This document shows positions 17,314 through 26,055 of a stretch of 32,124 nt of DNA, piece after piece. A program made the position numbers and the translations under genes. Source of the DNA: an uncultured Spirochaetaceae bacterium. Lineage in GTDB: Bacteria; Spirochaetota; Spirochaetia; Sphaerochaetales; Sphaerochaetaceae. The stretch covers positions 1-32,124 of the forward strand of contig CALXLE010000006.1 of the NCBI GenBank assembly GCA_944389115.1. The letters run 5' to 3'. Every line of letters begins with the position of its first letter. Position 1 is the first letter of the stretch. The notes beneath the pieces are model-generated. The model did no database searches. It was not told the origin of the DNA and worked only from the letters and a program-made list of their open reading frames with translations.

Positions 17314-18378
17314 ATGAGCGTGATAAAAGTATCCGATATCCAGATAAGTCTGGAAATGACGAATAATCTGATTGCTGTGGAACGCTATGCTGTACAATGG
17401 AAACAGCGTGCCGATGAGATACCAAGGGAACTGCTATCAAGGCTCAGGAATGCCAGCGCATTTGAGAGCATCGGCTCTTCAAACAGGATAGAAGGCAATA
17501 CACTTACAGATGAAGAGGTCCAGAAGGTGCTTTCCGGTCTGAATATGAAAACATTCAGAACCAGGGATGAGCAGGAAGTAGCAGGATATGCGGAAGCCCT
17601 TGATATAATCTTCTCCGACTATGAAAGCATACCGCTTACCGAAAACCACATAAAGCAGCTGCATCAGATACTGATGAAGTATTCAGACAAGGATGAACGA
17701 CACAGAGGCGAATACAAGAAACTCGACAACTCCGTCGCAGCATTTGATGAAAATGGAAATGAAATAGGGATTGTCTTCAGAACAGCATCGGCATTTGAAA
17801 CACCGATGCTTATGGAACAGTTGGTAAAAGAGACCAATGACCTCTTCTGCAGCAACCTTCTCTCTCCGCTGATTACGATTGGGCTTTTCATAGTACATTA
17901 TCTGGCGATACATCCTTTCCAGGATGGAAACGGAAGAACCGCCAGGCTCTTAACGATACTCCTTCTCATGAGAGCAGGCTATTCATATATGCCATATTAC
18001 TCGATGGAAAAGCTGATCGAGGATACAAAGGATTCATATTACCGCTGTCTCAGGATGACACAGCTTACATTCCAGAATGAGAAGATAGACTATAGACCAT
18101 GGCTGGAGTATTTCATCGCGCTCTTAGCACGCCAGACAAAATGCCTGGATGAGAAAGTCCTGGAATACAGGTCAAGCACCCTCCTTCCCGGGAATGAGCA
18201 GAAGGTCATAGATATCATAAAAGAGCTCAATGGCGCAGGCTATGGTGATATATCGAAGCAGATCCTTGACATGAAGCCGAATACTCTCCGCCGCATACTG
18301 CGGCATCTCCAGTCGCTCCATATAATCGAGAAGCATGGAGAGGGAAAAGGCTCCTGGTACTGCTTCAGGCGCTCATGA
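17314..18378 (+). CDS. Fic family protein (AMP-transferase fold)
   Basis: Fic enzymes attach AMP or other phosphate compounds to hydroxyl groups of target proteins. The 354-residue protein has the full catalytic motif HPFQDGNGR at 200-208. An N-terminal inhibitory motif S-x3-E-G (Ser56, Glu60, Gly61 in SSNRIEGN) means it is a self-inhibited class II enzyme. The C-terminal 100 residues form a winged helix (GDISKQILDMKPNTLRRILRHL). GGAG stands about six bases before the ATG. It is divergent from the HigA-like gene and convergent with the malic enzyme gene. Confidence 0.94.
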   Translation: MSVIKVSDIQISLEMTNNLIAVERYAVQWKQRADEIPRELLSRLRNASAFESIGSSNRIEGNTLTDEEVQKVLSGLNMKTFRTRDEQEVAGYAEALDIIFSDYESIPLTENHIKQLHQILMKYSDKDERHRGEYKKLDNSVAAFDENGNEIGIVFRTASAFETPMLMEQLVKETNDLFCSNLLSPLITIGLFIVHYLAIHPFQDGNGRTARLLTILLLMRAGYSYMPYYSMEKLIEDTKDSYYRCLRMTQLTFQNEKIDYRPWLEYFIALLARQTKCLDEKVLEYRSSTLLPGNEQKVIDIIKELNGAGYGDISKQILDMKPNTLRRILRHLQSLHIIEKHGEGKGSWYCFRRS

Positions 18379-18383
18379 AGAAT

Positions 18384-18415
18384 GCCGCTGCAGCCGAGTC
18401 GGCCATAGCGGCATC
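18384..18415. repeat. Hairpin between convergent fic and malic enzyme genes
   Basis: ATGCCGCT and AGCGGCAT form an 8-bp outer stem with an inner GCC/GGC pair. No good T-run follows on either strand. It lies in the short gap between two gene ends, so a termination role is possible. Confidence 0.4.
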
Positions 18416-18430
18416 CATGGGAAGCGAAGA

Positions 18431-19714
18431 TCACTTCCAGTACTTTGCCATCCGCTCCTTCAGCGAGGCCCTGTACGCATCCCAGTCCTCTATCGGGCAG
18501 GCAGCAACGCCGTCCTCAACGGCAGCCTTGGCAACAGCGACTGCCTCATACTCTATCACCCTAGGATCGAACGGCTTTGGCACGATGTACTTCCTGCCGA
18601 ATGAGAAGTCCTCGCCTCCATAAGCCTTCCTCACCTCATCGGTTACAAGCTCATGCGCAAGCTTCGAGAGCGCCTTTGCGGCTGCCATCTTCATATTCTC
18701 CGTTATCCTCGAAGCCCTGACATCCAGTGCGCCGCGGAAGATGAACGGGAAACCGAGGACATTGTTTATCTGGTTCGGGTAGTCAGAGCGCCCTGTCGCC
18801 ATTATCACATCATCCCTCGCATCCATCGCGTCCTCATATGTGATCTCTGGATCAGGGTTCGCCATCGCAAACACTATCGGATCATTGGCCATGCTCCTCA
18901 GCATATCCTTCGTCAAACATCCTGCCACGGACAGCCCCATGAACACATCGGCGCCATCGACAGCCTCAGCTAGCGTCCTCTTAGCAGTATCCGCAGCAAA
19001 TTCGGATTTCTCAGCTGTCAGTCCTTCCCGGCCTTTGTATATGACTCCCTTGCTGTCAAGAAGAAGGAGATTCTCCTTCCTGACACCTGCCGCAATGAAC
19101 ATCCTTGCACACGAGATTCCTGCCGCACCCGCTCCATTGACGACGACCTTCATATCAGAGAGCTTACGGCCGGTTATCTCAGCAGCATTCATCAATCCCG
19201 CCGTTGCGATGATTGCGGTACCGTGCTGGTCATCATGGAACACTGGGATATCGCAGCGCTTGATAAGCTCCCTCTCAATATAGAAGCACTCAGGTCCCTT
19301 AATATCCTCAAGATTGATACCACCGAATGTCGGGGATATCGCAGCAATGATATCAACAAGCTTCTCAGGATCCTTCTCATTGATCTCGATATCGAACACG
19401 TCTATGTCAGAGAACCTCTTGAACAGCACTCCCTTGCCCTCCATGACGGGCTTCGATGCAAGAGCACCCCTGTTACCAAGACCAAGAATCGCAGTGCCAT
19501 TCGAGATAACTGCCACAAGGTTTCCCTTCGATGTGTATTTATATGCATCCTCGGCATTCTCCGCAATCTTAAGCACAGGCTTGGCAACCCCTGGAGTATA
19601 GGCCAGCGCAAGGTCCTCCGCTGTCGCGCACGGCTTCGTCGGCACTACCGAGACCTTGCCTGGAACTCCATCCTTTGAATGGTACTCAAGAGCTTTCTTC
19701 TCAAGTTCGTCCAT
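18431..19714 (-). CDS. Malic enzyme (oxaloacetate-decarboxylating malate dehydrogenase)
   Basis: This cytoplasmic enzyme turns malate into pyruvate and CO2 with NAD(P). At 427 residues it is the short bacterial type. Visible are the catalytic Tyr in [10 protein letters not shown] (about 39), [20 protein letters not shown], the metal-binding [22 protein letters not shown] split across about 148-168, and the Rossmann loop [13 protein letters not shown] near 190-202. GGAGGGAGA stands before the ATG. The gene appears monocistronic and somewhat richer in GC than its neighbours. Cofactor preference cannot be read from the sequence. Confidence 0.95.
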   Translation of the reverse strand: MDELEKKALEYHSKDGVPGKVSVVPTKPCATAEDLALAYTPGVAKPVLKIAENAEDAYKYTSKGNLVAVISNGTAILGLGNRGALASKPVMEGKGVLFKRFSDIDVFDIEINEKDPEKLVDIIAAISPTFGGINLEDIKGPECFYIERELIKRCDIPVFHDDQHGTAIIATAGLMNAAEITGRKLSDMKVVVNGAGAAGISCARMFIAAGVRKENLLLLDSKGVIYKGREGLTAEKSEFAADTAKRTLAEAVDGADVFMGLSVAGCLTKDMLRSMANDPIVFAMANPDPEITYEDAMDARDDVIMATGRSDYPNQINNVLGFPFIFRGALDVRASRITENMKMAAAKALSKLAHELVTDEVRKAYGGEDFSFGRKYIVPKPFDPRVIEYEAVAVAKAAVEDGVAACPIEDWDAYRASLKERMAKYWK

Positions 19715-19747
19715 ATTCTCCCTCCATTAATCAATGAATGCAGAGAT

Positions 19748-19797
19748 ATTCTTTCAGCTGTTTATGCTATAGTCAATCTCTGGCCCTAAGGATTATA
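19748..19797 (-). promoter_or_regulatory. Promoter region of malic enzyme gene
   Basis: Two leftward options exist. One is TTGACT (19776-19771) with AAGAAT 17 bases later. The other is an extended -10, TGTATAAT, at about 19799-19792. Which one is used cannot be decided here. Confidence 0.45.
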
Positions 19798-19807
19798 CAT
19801 CGTACCC

Positions 19808-20689
19808 TCAGAAAAAGACCTCTTCTCTGACAGGGATGGACTCCATTGCCCCTTTCCTTGATACAGCAATGCCTGATGCCCTGGATGCAAAGAACAGAGC
19901 CTTCTGGATATCATAACCATCAATTCTGGATGCAAGGAAATAGCCAATGAAGGTATCGCCGGCAGCAGTAGTATCCAATACTGGATAATCAATTATATCC
20001 TGATGCCACACCCGGCCTCCGCTAATATAGCAGGCTCCTTCCCGCCCCAGAGTCAAGAGTATATCATTCGATGGGTACTTGGAGCCAAGCTCCTCGATAA
20101 GATGGTCCTTATCATCCGAAGAACATCCGGCAAGTCCTGCACCCTCTATCTCGTTGACAACAATCAGTCTGACCTTATCAAGGGGAAGATCATTTACGGA
20201 TGCATCAAAAGGAGCAGCATTAAAGCAGATATCCATACCGGCATCGATGGCTTTCTCCATGATTAGATCAAGATTGTTTATCTCGTTCTGCAGCACAAGC
20301 CAGTCACCGGATCCGAATGATCTGAACACCTCCTCAATCTCAGCTTCGGCAATGCAATGGTTCCCTCCAGGATAAAGCAGTATTGCATTCTGTTTCGAGG
20401 AGTCAATCTGAATGATTGCATGACCAGAGGCAGAATCCGTCACAGTAACGAAGCGTGTATCCACGCCATAGCTTCCCAGAAGATTGAGAATAAACTCACC
20501 ATCCTTTCCTATCTTCCCGGCATGGTATACCTCAAGACCAGACTTTGCCAGAGCAGCGGACTGGTTCGCTCCCTTTCCTCCTGCATTTCTTACCATCCCA
20601 GACGAAGATAGCGTCTCTCCCCCGAAAACGAAATGCGGTACGCTATACACATAATCTATATTGAGAGAACCATAATTCAGAACCTTCAT
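19808..20689 (-). CDS. PfkB-family sugar kinase, ribokinase-like
   Basis: The 293-residue protein has both PfkB signatures: NAGGKGANQSAALA at 35-48 and DTTAAGDTFIGY at 239-250, with Asp245 as catalytic base. Ribokinase phosphorylates ribose at O5. Here it follows a nucleoside hydrolase by three bases and a sugar-type ABC importer, so ribose set free from a nucleoside is the likely substrate. This is inferred from context. The ribosome site is weak (GGGG overlapping the hydrolase stop), suggesting coupled translation. It is the last gene of the operon. Confidence 0.88.
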   Translation of the reverse strand: MKVLNYGSLNIDYVYSVPHFVFGGETLSSSGMVRNAGGKGANQSAALAKSGLEVYHAGKIGKDGEFILNLLGSYGVDTRFVTVTDSASGHAIIQIDSSKQNAILLYPGGNHCIAEAEIEEVFRSFGSGDWLVLQNEINNLDLIMEKAIDAGMDICFNAAPFDASVNDLPLDKVRLIVVNEIEGAGLAGCSSDDKDHLIEELGSKYPSNDILLTLGREGACYISGGRVWHQDIIDYPVLDTTAAGDTFIGYFLASRIDGYDIQKALFFASRASGIAVSRKGAMESIPVREEVFF

Positions 20690-20692
20690 TTA

Positions 20693-21589
20693 CTACCCCA
20701 GAATCCTTTCCCTGAATGTGGCAAGAACACCCTCATTATCCACACTGCTTGCGCAGAAGATATTCCTATCAGGAATAGTATGTACTCCGATCTTGCTCTT
20801 CCGGAATGTCATGCCCCTTGTAAATTCCCCTTTCAGCTCAACAACGATATCCTCGGAAGAGAACTGGAAAAGCTCCGGTTTTATGAGTGAGATTATTGCA
20901 GATGGATCATGGAGGAATGTATGTCGTCCCCTTGCCTCCTTATATCTTCTCAGAAGTTCCCCGAGAAGATCGGTTATCGGGGAGCCATGTGCTCTTATCT
21001 CCTGATATAGCTCCTCCGTTACAGGGCATCTGAGCGTCGCATCCAATCCGACGGCATAGATCGGAACCCCGCTTGAGAATACCACGGAAGCCGCTTCAGG
21101 ATCACAGAAGATGTTCCATTCATCATAATGAAAATAGAAGGCTCCTCCCATCATCACAATCCTCTTTATGTACTTCACGGAATCTGGATGGAGCATGAAC
21201 AATGCTGCTATATTTGTCAGAGGGCCGATTGGGACAAGCGTAATCTCATTTCGGTTCTCCATAATCGTACGATATAGAAAATCTACGGCAGTGACATCGG
21301 AAGCAATCACTATAGATGCCATATCATCAAGGAATTGTATAGGCAGTACTTCCGTATCGGCCTCATTGATTATCGGATGGCCGATTCCTGCATACACGGG
21401 AATATCATCATGTCCAAGTATCCCGACAAGACGCCTAGTTATCCTGGCCCGTGCCATCGTATTACGGAAAACAGTTGTTATACCTTTGACCTCCAGTTCA
21501 GGGGACCGCAAAGCAAGTGAAATCGCAAGGGCATCATCAGCATCATCGCCAATATCCGTATCAATTATTATCTTCTCTCTGATATCCAT
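20693..21589 (-). CDS. Inosine-uridine preferring nucleoside hydrolase family
   Basis: The enzyme splits the N-glycosidic bond of ribonucleosides, giving a base and ribose. The 298-residue protein has the calcium-binding motif DTDIGDDADDALA at 10-22, the central VPIGPLTNIA and MMGGAFYFH, and DPEAASVVF further on. It lacks a signal peptide and is cytoplasmic. AAGGAG precedes the ATG and overlaps the end of the permease gene. It lies between the importer genes and the ribokinase-like gene, so uptake, cleavage and phosphorylation are encoded in order. The exact nucleoside is unknown. Confidence 0.93.
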   Translation of the reverse strand: MDIREKIIIDTDIGDDADDALAISLALRSPELEVKGITTVFRNTMARARITRRLVGILGHDDIPVYAGIGHPIINEADTEVLPIQFLDDMASIVIASDVTAVDFLYRTIMENRNEITLVPIGPLTNIAALFMLHPDSVKYIKRIVMMGGAFYFHYDEWNIFCDPEAASVVFSSGVPIYAVGLDATLRCPVTEELYQEIRAHGSPITDLLGELLRRYKEARGRHTFLHDPSAIISLIKPELFQFSSEDIVVELKGEFTRGMTFRKSKIGVHTIPDRNIFCASSVDNEGVLATFRERILG

Positions 21590-21592
21590 AAA

Positions 21593-22444
21593 TCACTCCT
21601 TCATTCCTGATGTGCTTATACCAAGCTTGTAATACTTTTGGAGAGGGAAGAAGAACGCCAAAGGTACTGCGATAGTAACGACGATAGAGGCGAATATCTC
21701 CCCCCACAGTGTTGCATATTCCTGCTGGAATACGGACTGTGCAATCTGTATGACCTGAACATTCGAGGCATTGGCTGCAAGAAGAGGCCACATATAAGAC
21801 TGCCACTGATAGAAGAATATCAATAGGCCTGCGCTGACCATTATAGGTTTGGAGAGAGGCAGGTATATTCTTCTGAAGATCATGAACTTGCTTGCGCCCT
21901 CCAGCATCGCCGATTCATAGAGGCTATGCGGAGTATCCTCATACGAGTTCTTGAAGAGAAAGATATACGTTCCATTTGCAATCGCAGGCAGTATCAGAGC
22001 TGTTCTTGTATTCACAAGATTAAGATTGTAGACAAGCGAATAGAGAGGTATTGCTATAGCCTCAAATGGTATCATCATCGTGACAATCACAAGTGTAAAC
22101 CAGAATGTCTTTGTCCTGAAGCGGATCTTTGCGAAAGCGAATCCTGCCATTGCATTGATCAGTATTCCGAATACTACCGTGACAAAGCATACCCAGGCTG
22201 TATTCCAGAGAGGCATTAGGAATCCATAGTCAACGAAAAGACTCCTGAACGATTCAAGGGTATACTTCTCCGGAACAAGCGTCCTCAGCGATAGCGGTGC
22301 AGCATATTTGAATATGTCCGATGCAGGTCTCAGGGATGAGACAAATGCATAGTACACGGGAAGCAGCAGGAATATTGCATAGGCAACCATGAAAGCATAC
22401 TTGATAACTAAAAGAATCATATCTGATGGGGTTTTCTTTCTCAT
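21593..22444 (-). CDS. ABC importer permease, MalG-like (CUT1 type)
   Basis: The 283-residue protein has about six membrane helices and the inner-membrane permease signature near 190-210 (ESAMLEGASKFMIFRRIYLPLSKP), where the EAA loop contacts the ATPase. The N-terminal YAIFLLLPVYYAFVSSLRP is typical of MalG-like subunits of sugar importers. GAGGT stands before the ATG at 22444. It forms the second half of the channel with the next upstream gene. No ATPase gene is in the operon, so a shared MsmX/MsiK-type ATPase encoded elsewhere is likely. Confidence 0.94.
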   Translation of the reverse strand: MRKKTPSDMILLVIKYAFMVAYAIFLLLPVYYAFVSSLRPASDIFKYAAPLSLRTLVPEKYTLESFRSLFVDYGFLMPLWNTAWVCFVTVVFGILINAMAGFAFAKIRFRTKTFWFTLVIVTMMIPFEAIAIPLYSLVYNLNLVNTRTALILPAIANGTYIFLFKNSYEDTPHSLYESAMLEGASKFMIFRRIYLPLSKPIMVSAGLLIFFYQWQSYMWPLLAANASNVQVIQIAQSVFQQEYATLWGEIFASIVVTIAVPLAFFFPLQKYYKLGISTSGMKE

Positions 22445-22453
22445 ATGCGCACC

Positions 22454-23368
22454 TCAGTACTTCGGTTTGAGAAGCTTCATCTCAACCATAACAACGGCAA
22501 ATGCAAAGATTATCAGGAGCGAGACCATCGCATAGGATTTACCGAAATCCGCATATACGAATCCCGTCTTATAAGCTTCATACATGATAAGATCTGTGGA
22601 TCCTTCAGGACCCCCGAGCGTGATCATATGCACCGGGATGAACATAAGAAGATTCGATATTGTATCTGATACGACGACGAACATCATCGATCTCTTTATC
22701 ATTGGGAGGATAATGCTCCATATTGTTCTGAGCCTTCCAGCGCCATCGATACGAGCAGACTCGAGTACGGACTGCGAGACATCCTGAATTCCTGTGAGGA
22801 GATAAAGCATCCAGTATCCGCATCCACGCCAGTTGCAGATCAATATCATACTCATCATAGCCTGTGTCTTACTTGTGAAGAACGGCTGGGCATCGATGCC
22901 GACAAGACCGAGGATGCTGTTAACAATTCCTTGATTAGGATTGAGCATGATATTCCAAAGCATACATGCCGATGTAAGTGCAATGGCAATCGGCATCATG
23001 AATATTACACGGAATGTAGAACTTGTCCTGCTCGGCTTTGATACAAGAAGAGCTAGAATCAACGCTATCACAATCTGCACAGGTGTTGTTATCAGATTGA
23101 ACTTCAGAGTGACAATCAGCGAATTTATGAATATGCTATCGCGGAAAAGCGATACGTAATTCTCGAATCCAACGAACAGAGTCTTTCCCGTAAGGAATGA
23201 TTCTGTGAAGAAGCTGCCAAAGAAAGACAGCAGTATAGGGTATATTTTGAAGATAATCAGAAGTAAGAGCGCCGGAACGACGAAGACTAGCGTCTCTATA
23301 CCTGATCTGATCTTGAATTTTCTTATTTCAGGATTATATCCCGGAGAAATCCCATTATTCCTGCTCAT
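22454..23368 (-). CDS. ABC importer permease, MalF-like (CUT1 type)
   Basis: The 304-residue protein has six helices starting with LVFVVPALLLLIIFKIYPIL and the EAA-loop segment ESARIDGAGRLRTIWSIILPMIKR split near 210-233. It pairs with the MalG-like subunit encoded nine bases downstream. The ATG at 23368 is preferred because AAAAGG lies six bases upstream; the ATG at 23374 touches that site. Still earlier in-frame codons fall outside any ribosome site. Confidence 0.93.
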   Translation of the reverse strand: MSRNNGISPGYNPEIRKFKIRSGIETLVFVVPALLLLIIFKIYPILLSFFGSFFTESFLTGKTLFVGFENYVSLFRDSIFINSLIVTLKFNLITTPVQIVIALILALLVSKPSRTSSTFRVIFMMPIAIALTSACMLWNIMLNPNQGIVNSILGLVGIDAQPFFTSKTQAMMSMILICNWRGCGYWMLYLLTGIQDVSQSVLESARIDGAGRLRTIWSIILPMIKRSMMFVVVSDTISNLLMFIPVHMITLGGPEGSTDLIMYEAYKTGFVYADFGKSYAMVSLLIIFAFAVVMVEMKLLKPKY

Positions 23369-23434
23369 AGACATCCTTTTCCAATGTGGGGCCAGATGAA
23401 CTGACCCCACTTATCTCATAACACAAGGAGCTTA

Positions 23435-24745
23435 TTATCTGCTGTAACGTGCCAGGAGGCCATCTATCCTTGAAGCTGCTTGATCAAGGCTTGTCTTCAC
23501 ATCCGATCCATTCCTTATATCCTCGATAGCCATATCGACAACATCAGACCATTCATTGTATCCAGGAGTCTTCGGGCGACCTACGGAATAGGCGTCAAGA
23601 TCTTCAGAGAGAAGCTTATAGACCTCATGTCCCTCATAATCATCAGCCGTTATGACCTCGATTCTTGACTTATTGCATCCGAGGTTACTCTGGCTGTCGA
23701 GGAAGATATCAGAGCCTTCCTCACACGTGATGAACCTCACGAACAATGCAGCCGCTTCCTTGTTCTTTGAATAAGCGTTGACAGCAACGTGCCATGAATC
23801 AGAACCAACAGCAGGAACACCATCCTCAAATGCGGGAACTGGCATGATACCAACGTTGAGCCCCTTCCCTGCAGCTCTTGCATAGCAGACCGGATCGCCG
23901 AAAATAAATGCACATCTGCCAGTATCAAAGAGCTCTCTACCTTCATTCGTCGCAACACCCTTCGGTGAAATACCGAGATCATTAAACCAACTCTGATAGA
24001 ACTTCATAGCCTCTATGCTCTCTTCGCTGTTGAGATAACCCGTTGCTGTTGTTCCATCTTCTGAAAGCCAGCGAGCCCCAAGGGAATTAGCAATCGGCAT
24101 TACATTCCATGCCCTATTCACCTGATCAGGGATGAGGCCCCATGTAGTGACATTGCCATTCTCCTTCTCAACGCACTGAGCTGCGATATCAACAAGCTCT
24201 TCCCAGGTCATGCGCTCTGCGGGATCCGATGAAGGATATGGTATGCCATGCCTATCAAGTATATCCTTATTGTAAACCATGATCATTCCGGATTCCTTCT
24301 TTGGGCCTGTCATCACCTTGCCATTATAGGATGCGGCATTGAGACCTGTTGATGTGAATGTATTCTCGAGATCCTCTTTTGACATGTAATCCTCGAACGG
24401 AGAGATATATCCCTTTACGCTGTAGGAAGCCACAAGCGGAGCATCAACATTAAATACATCGAAATCAGAGGCCTTTGACTGCATTCTCACCTCGACAAGC
24501 TCCATATACTGATCAAATGGATAGGATTCCGAACGAACCTTAATACCATATTTCTCATAGAACTTATCAAAGATCTCCTGCCCTACAGGACCATCCCATG
24601 GATCGGCATGAGAGTTAAGGTATACAAGTTCAGTCTCTCCACTGCTGCTTTTAACTGCCGGCTGTGAAGATTCGGAATTCCCGCCTGCAAACAGCAGAGC
24701 TGACAAAACAAGTAGAATGCTGATCAATCCGATTGCTTTCTTCAT
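23435..24745 (-). CDS. Extracellular solute-binding protein, family 1 (CUT1 type)
   Basis: The 436-residue protein has a signal peptide (MKKAIGLISILLVLSALLFAGG). There is no lipobox Cys, as is common among spirochaete binding proteins, so it is probably released to the periplasm by signal peptidase I. The body is family-1 sugar-binding: LVYLNSHADPWDGP, MTWEELVDIAAQCVEKENG and a late WHVAVNAYSKNKEAAALFVRFIT. It captures the ligand for the two permeases downstream. GGAGG stands five bases before the ATG at 24745; an upstream GTG (24751) overlaps that site. The downstream hydrolase and kinase suggest a nucleoside-like ligand, although the family usually binds oligosaccharides. Confidence 0.93.
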   Translation of the reverse strand: MKKAIGLISILLVLSALLFAGGNSESSQPAVKSSSGETELVYLNSHADPWDGPVGQEIFDKFYEKYGIKVRSESYPFDQYMELVEVRMQSKASDFDVFNVDAPLVASYSVKGYISPFEDYMSKEDLENTFTSTGLNAASYNGKVMTGPKKESGMIMVYNKDILDRHGIPYPSSDPAERMTWEELVDIAAQCVEKENGNVTTWGLIPDQVNRAWNVMPIANSLGARWLSEDGTTATGYLNSEESIEAMKFYQSWFNDLGISPKGVATNEGRELFDTGRCAFIFGDPVCYARAAGKGLNVGIMPVPAFEDGVPAVGSDSWHVAVNAYSKNKEAAALFVRFITCEEGSDIFLDSQSNLGCNKSRIEVITADDYEGHEVYKLLSEDLDAYSVGRPKTPGYNEWSDVVDMAIEDIRNGSDVKTSLDQAASRIDGLLARYSR

Positions 24746-24751
24746 TTCCAC

Positions 24752-25048
24752 CTCCAGATGATTGTTGGAACTACAAATTGATTTCCCCTCTCCTTTTCAG
24801 TTCCAACCCTTTTGCTATAGATAATGGTATCCCCCAGAAAAAAAACAGGAAAGAAAAAGTTTTCAGTTATTTTTGCAAATATTTGAAATATAATAGAAAA
24901 TAAATATTTTTAAATATTTATTTATAAAATATAATAATATCGATTATATAAAAATATATTTTTTGAAAAATTCGTAGCAATATAAAGTAGCAAAATGAAA
25001 ACTATGAATAGCAATTGAAATATTCCGTTTTTATGGCAGAATCAGAAT
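24752..25048. other. Intergenic control region between importer operon and LacI gene
   Basis: No gene is seen. About 24840-25020 is extremely AT-rich, with runs of A and T. Features are a 9-bp inverted repeat in the importer leader (24764-24772 with 24799-24807), four copies of TAGCAA words (24975, 24988 and 25009 on the plus strand; 24817-24810 on the minus strand), a short palindrome CAAATATTTG at 24876-24885, and a TTGAAA (25015-25020) that may be the -35 of the LacI gene. Confidence 0.5.
24764..24807 (-). promoter_or_regulatory. Long-loop hairpin in the leader of the importer mRNA
   Basis: GTTGGAACT (24764-24772) and AGTTCCAAC (24799-24807) are perfect reverse complements about 20 bases before the binding-protein gene. 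In RNA they would close a 26-base loop rich in purines (GAAAAGGAGAGGGG). It could be an operator or an RNA element controlling translation. Confidence 0.5.
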
Positions 25049-26041
25049 ATGAATGCAAAGCCGACCCTTAAAGAGCTAAGTGCGATCACCGGGATATCAA
25101 TGTCAACGATATCGAGAGCGCTGAACATGCCGCAGAAAGTAAAGTACTCAACGAGGCTCCGAATCGAATCCGCAATCCAGGAATTCCAGCGGCAGGGCCT
25201 GCATTCTAGGCGCGGTATAATTGGGATGATAGTCCCTGATATCGCGAACCAGTTCTTCCCTCTTATGCTTGAAGGCATAAACAGCGCGGCCGATGATTTT
25301 GATAATACCATCATGCTCTGCAACTCCGATGGCAGCAGAGAGAAAGAGGAAATAGCCCTAAAGAAACTGATGGACATAGATGTCGATGGAATAATATACA
25401 CAGCAACAGAACAGCCCCCTGCTCTGCTGACTGAGGTGATAAAGCACAACATCCTCCCGATTGTATTCCTTGATAGGGATCCGGGGCTACCGAACACCAA
25501 TGTCGTTACGACCGACAACAAGAATGGAATGTATCAGGCGACAAGGTATCTTATAACGCTCGGTCATCGTAAGCTGCTTTATCTGGGAGGACGCAAGGGA
25601 ACCTCGACGGATGAGGAAAGAATGGAAGGATTCCATGAGGCTATCACAGACACAGGTACAGATGAAGCCTGCACAGGAATCATGCATGGCAACTTCACAA
25701 TGGGACAGGCATACAAGGAGATATCAAACATGCTGGACCGTGATGAATTCCGGTATACGGCCATAGCAGCAGCCAATGATGTCATGGCAATCGGGGCAAT
25801 CAAAGCTCTGAATGATTATGGCATCATTGTCCCGAAGGATGTATCCGTAATCGGTTATGATGATATCCCGACAGCGGCATTCACCGATCTGACAACAGTG
25901 AAACAGCCATTCAGAGAGATGGGCCGCACGGCTATTCTCCAGCTGATAGCCGCAATAGCTGATTCGAACTCACCTCGTAAAAAGACAATGCTGCCAAGTA
26001 GCATCACATTCCGAGGCTCATGCTCTGTCGTAAAAGGATAG
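25049..26041 (+). CDS. LacI-family transcriptional regulator of the importer operon
   Basis: The 330-residue protein has an N-terminal helix-turn-helix and hinge helix (LKELSAITGISMSTISRALN), then a periplasmic-binding-protein-like effector domain (GIIGMIVPDIANQFFPLML, IVFLDRDPGL, VSVIGYDDIPTAAFTDLTTV). It is divergent from the importer, hydrolase and kinase operon and very likely represses it, with the imported compound or a product as inducer. No clear ribosome site precedes the ATG; a possible promoter (TTGAAA, then CAGAAT 16 bases on) would give a very short leader. Confidence 0.93.
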   Translation: MNAKPTLKELSAITGISMSTISRALNMPQKVKYSTRLRIESAIQEFQRQGLHSRRGIIGMIVPDIANQFFPLMLEGINSAADDFDNTIMLCNSDGSREKEEIALKKLMDIDVDGIIYTATEQPPALLTEVIKHNILPIVFLDRDPGLPNTNVVTTDNKNGMYQATRYLITLGHRKLLYLGGRKGTSTDEERMEGFHEAITDTGTDEACTGIMHGNFTMGQAYKEISNMLDRDEFRYTAIAAANDVMAIGAIKALNDYGIIVPKDVSVIGYDDIPTAAFTDLTTVKQPFREMGRTAILQLIAAIADSNSPRKKTMLPSSITFRGSCSVVKG

Positions 26042-26055
26042 AGCCCCAATCAATT

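Noticed and set aside
18740-18800. GGTTCG word as part of a tRNA
   Set aside because: It lies inside the malic enzyme gene, with no cloverleaf arms around it; no tRNA was found in the window.
24876-24885. Palindrome CAAATATTTG as operator of the LacI protein
   Set aside because: It is short and lies in a region of almost pure A and T, where such palindromes arise by chance; mentioned only as part of the region.
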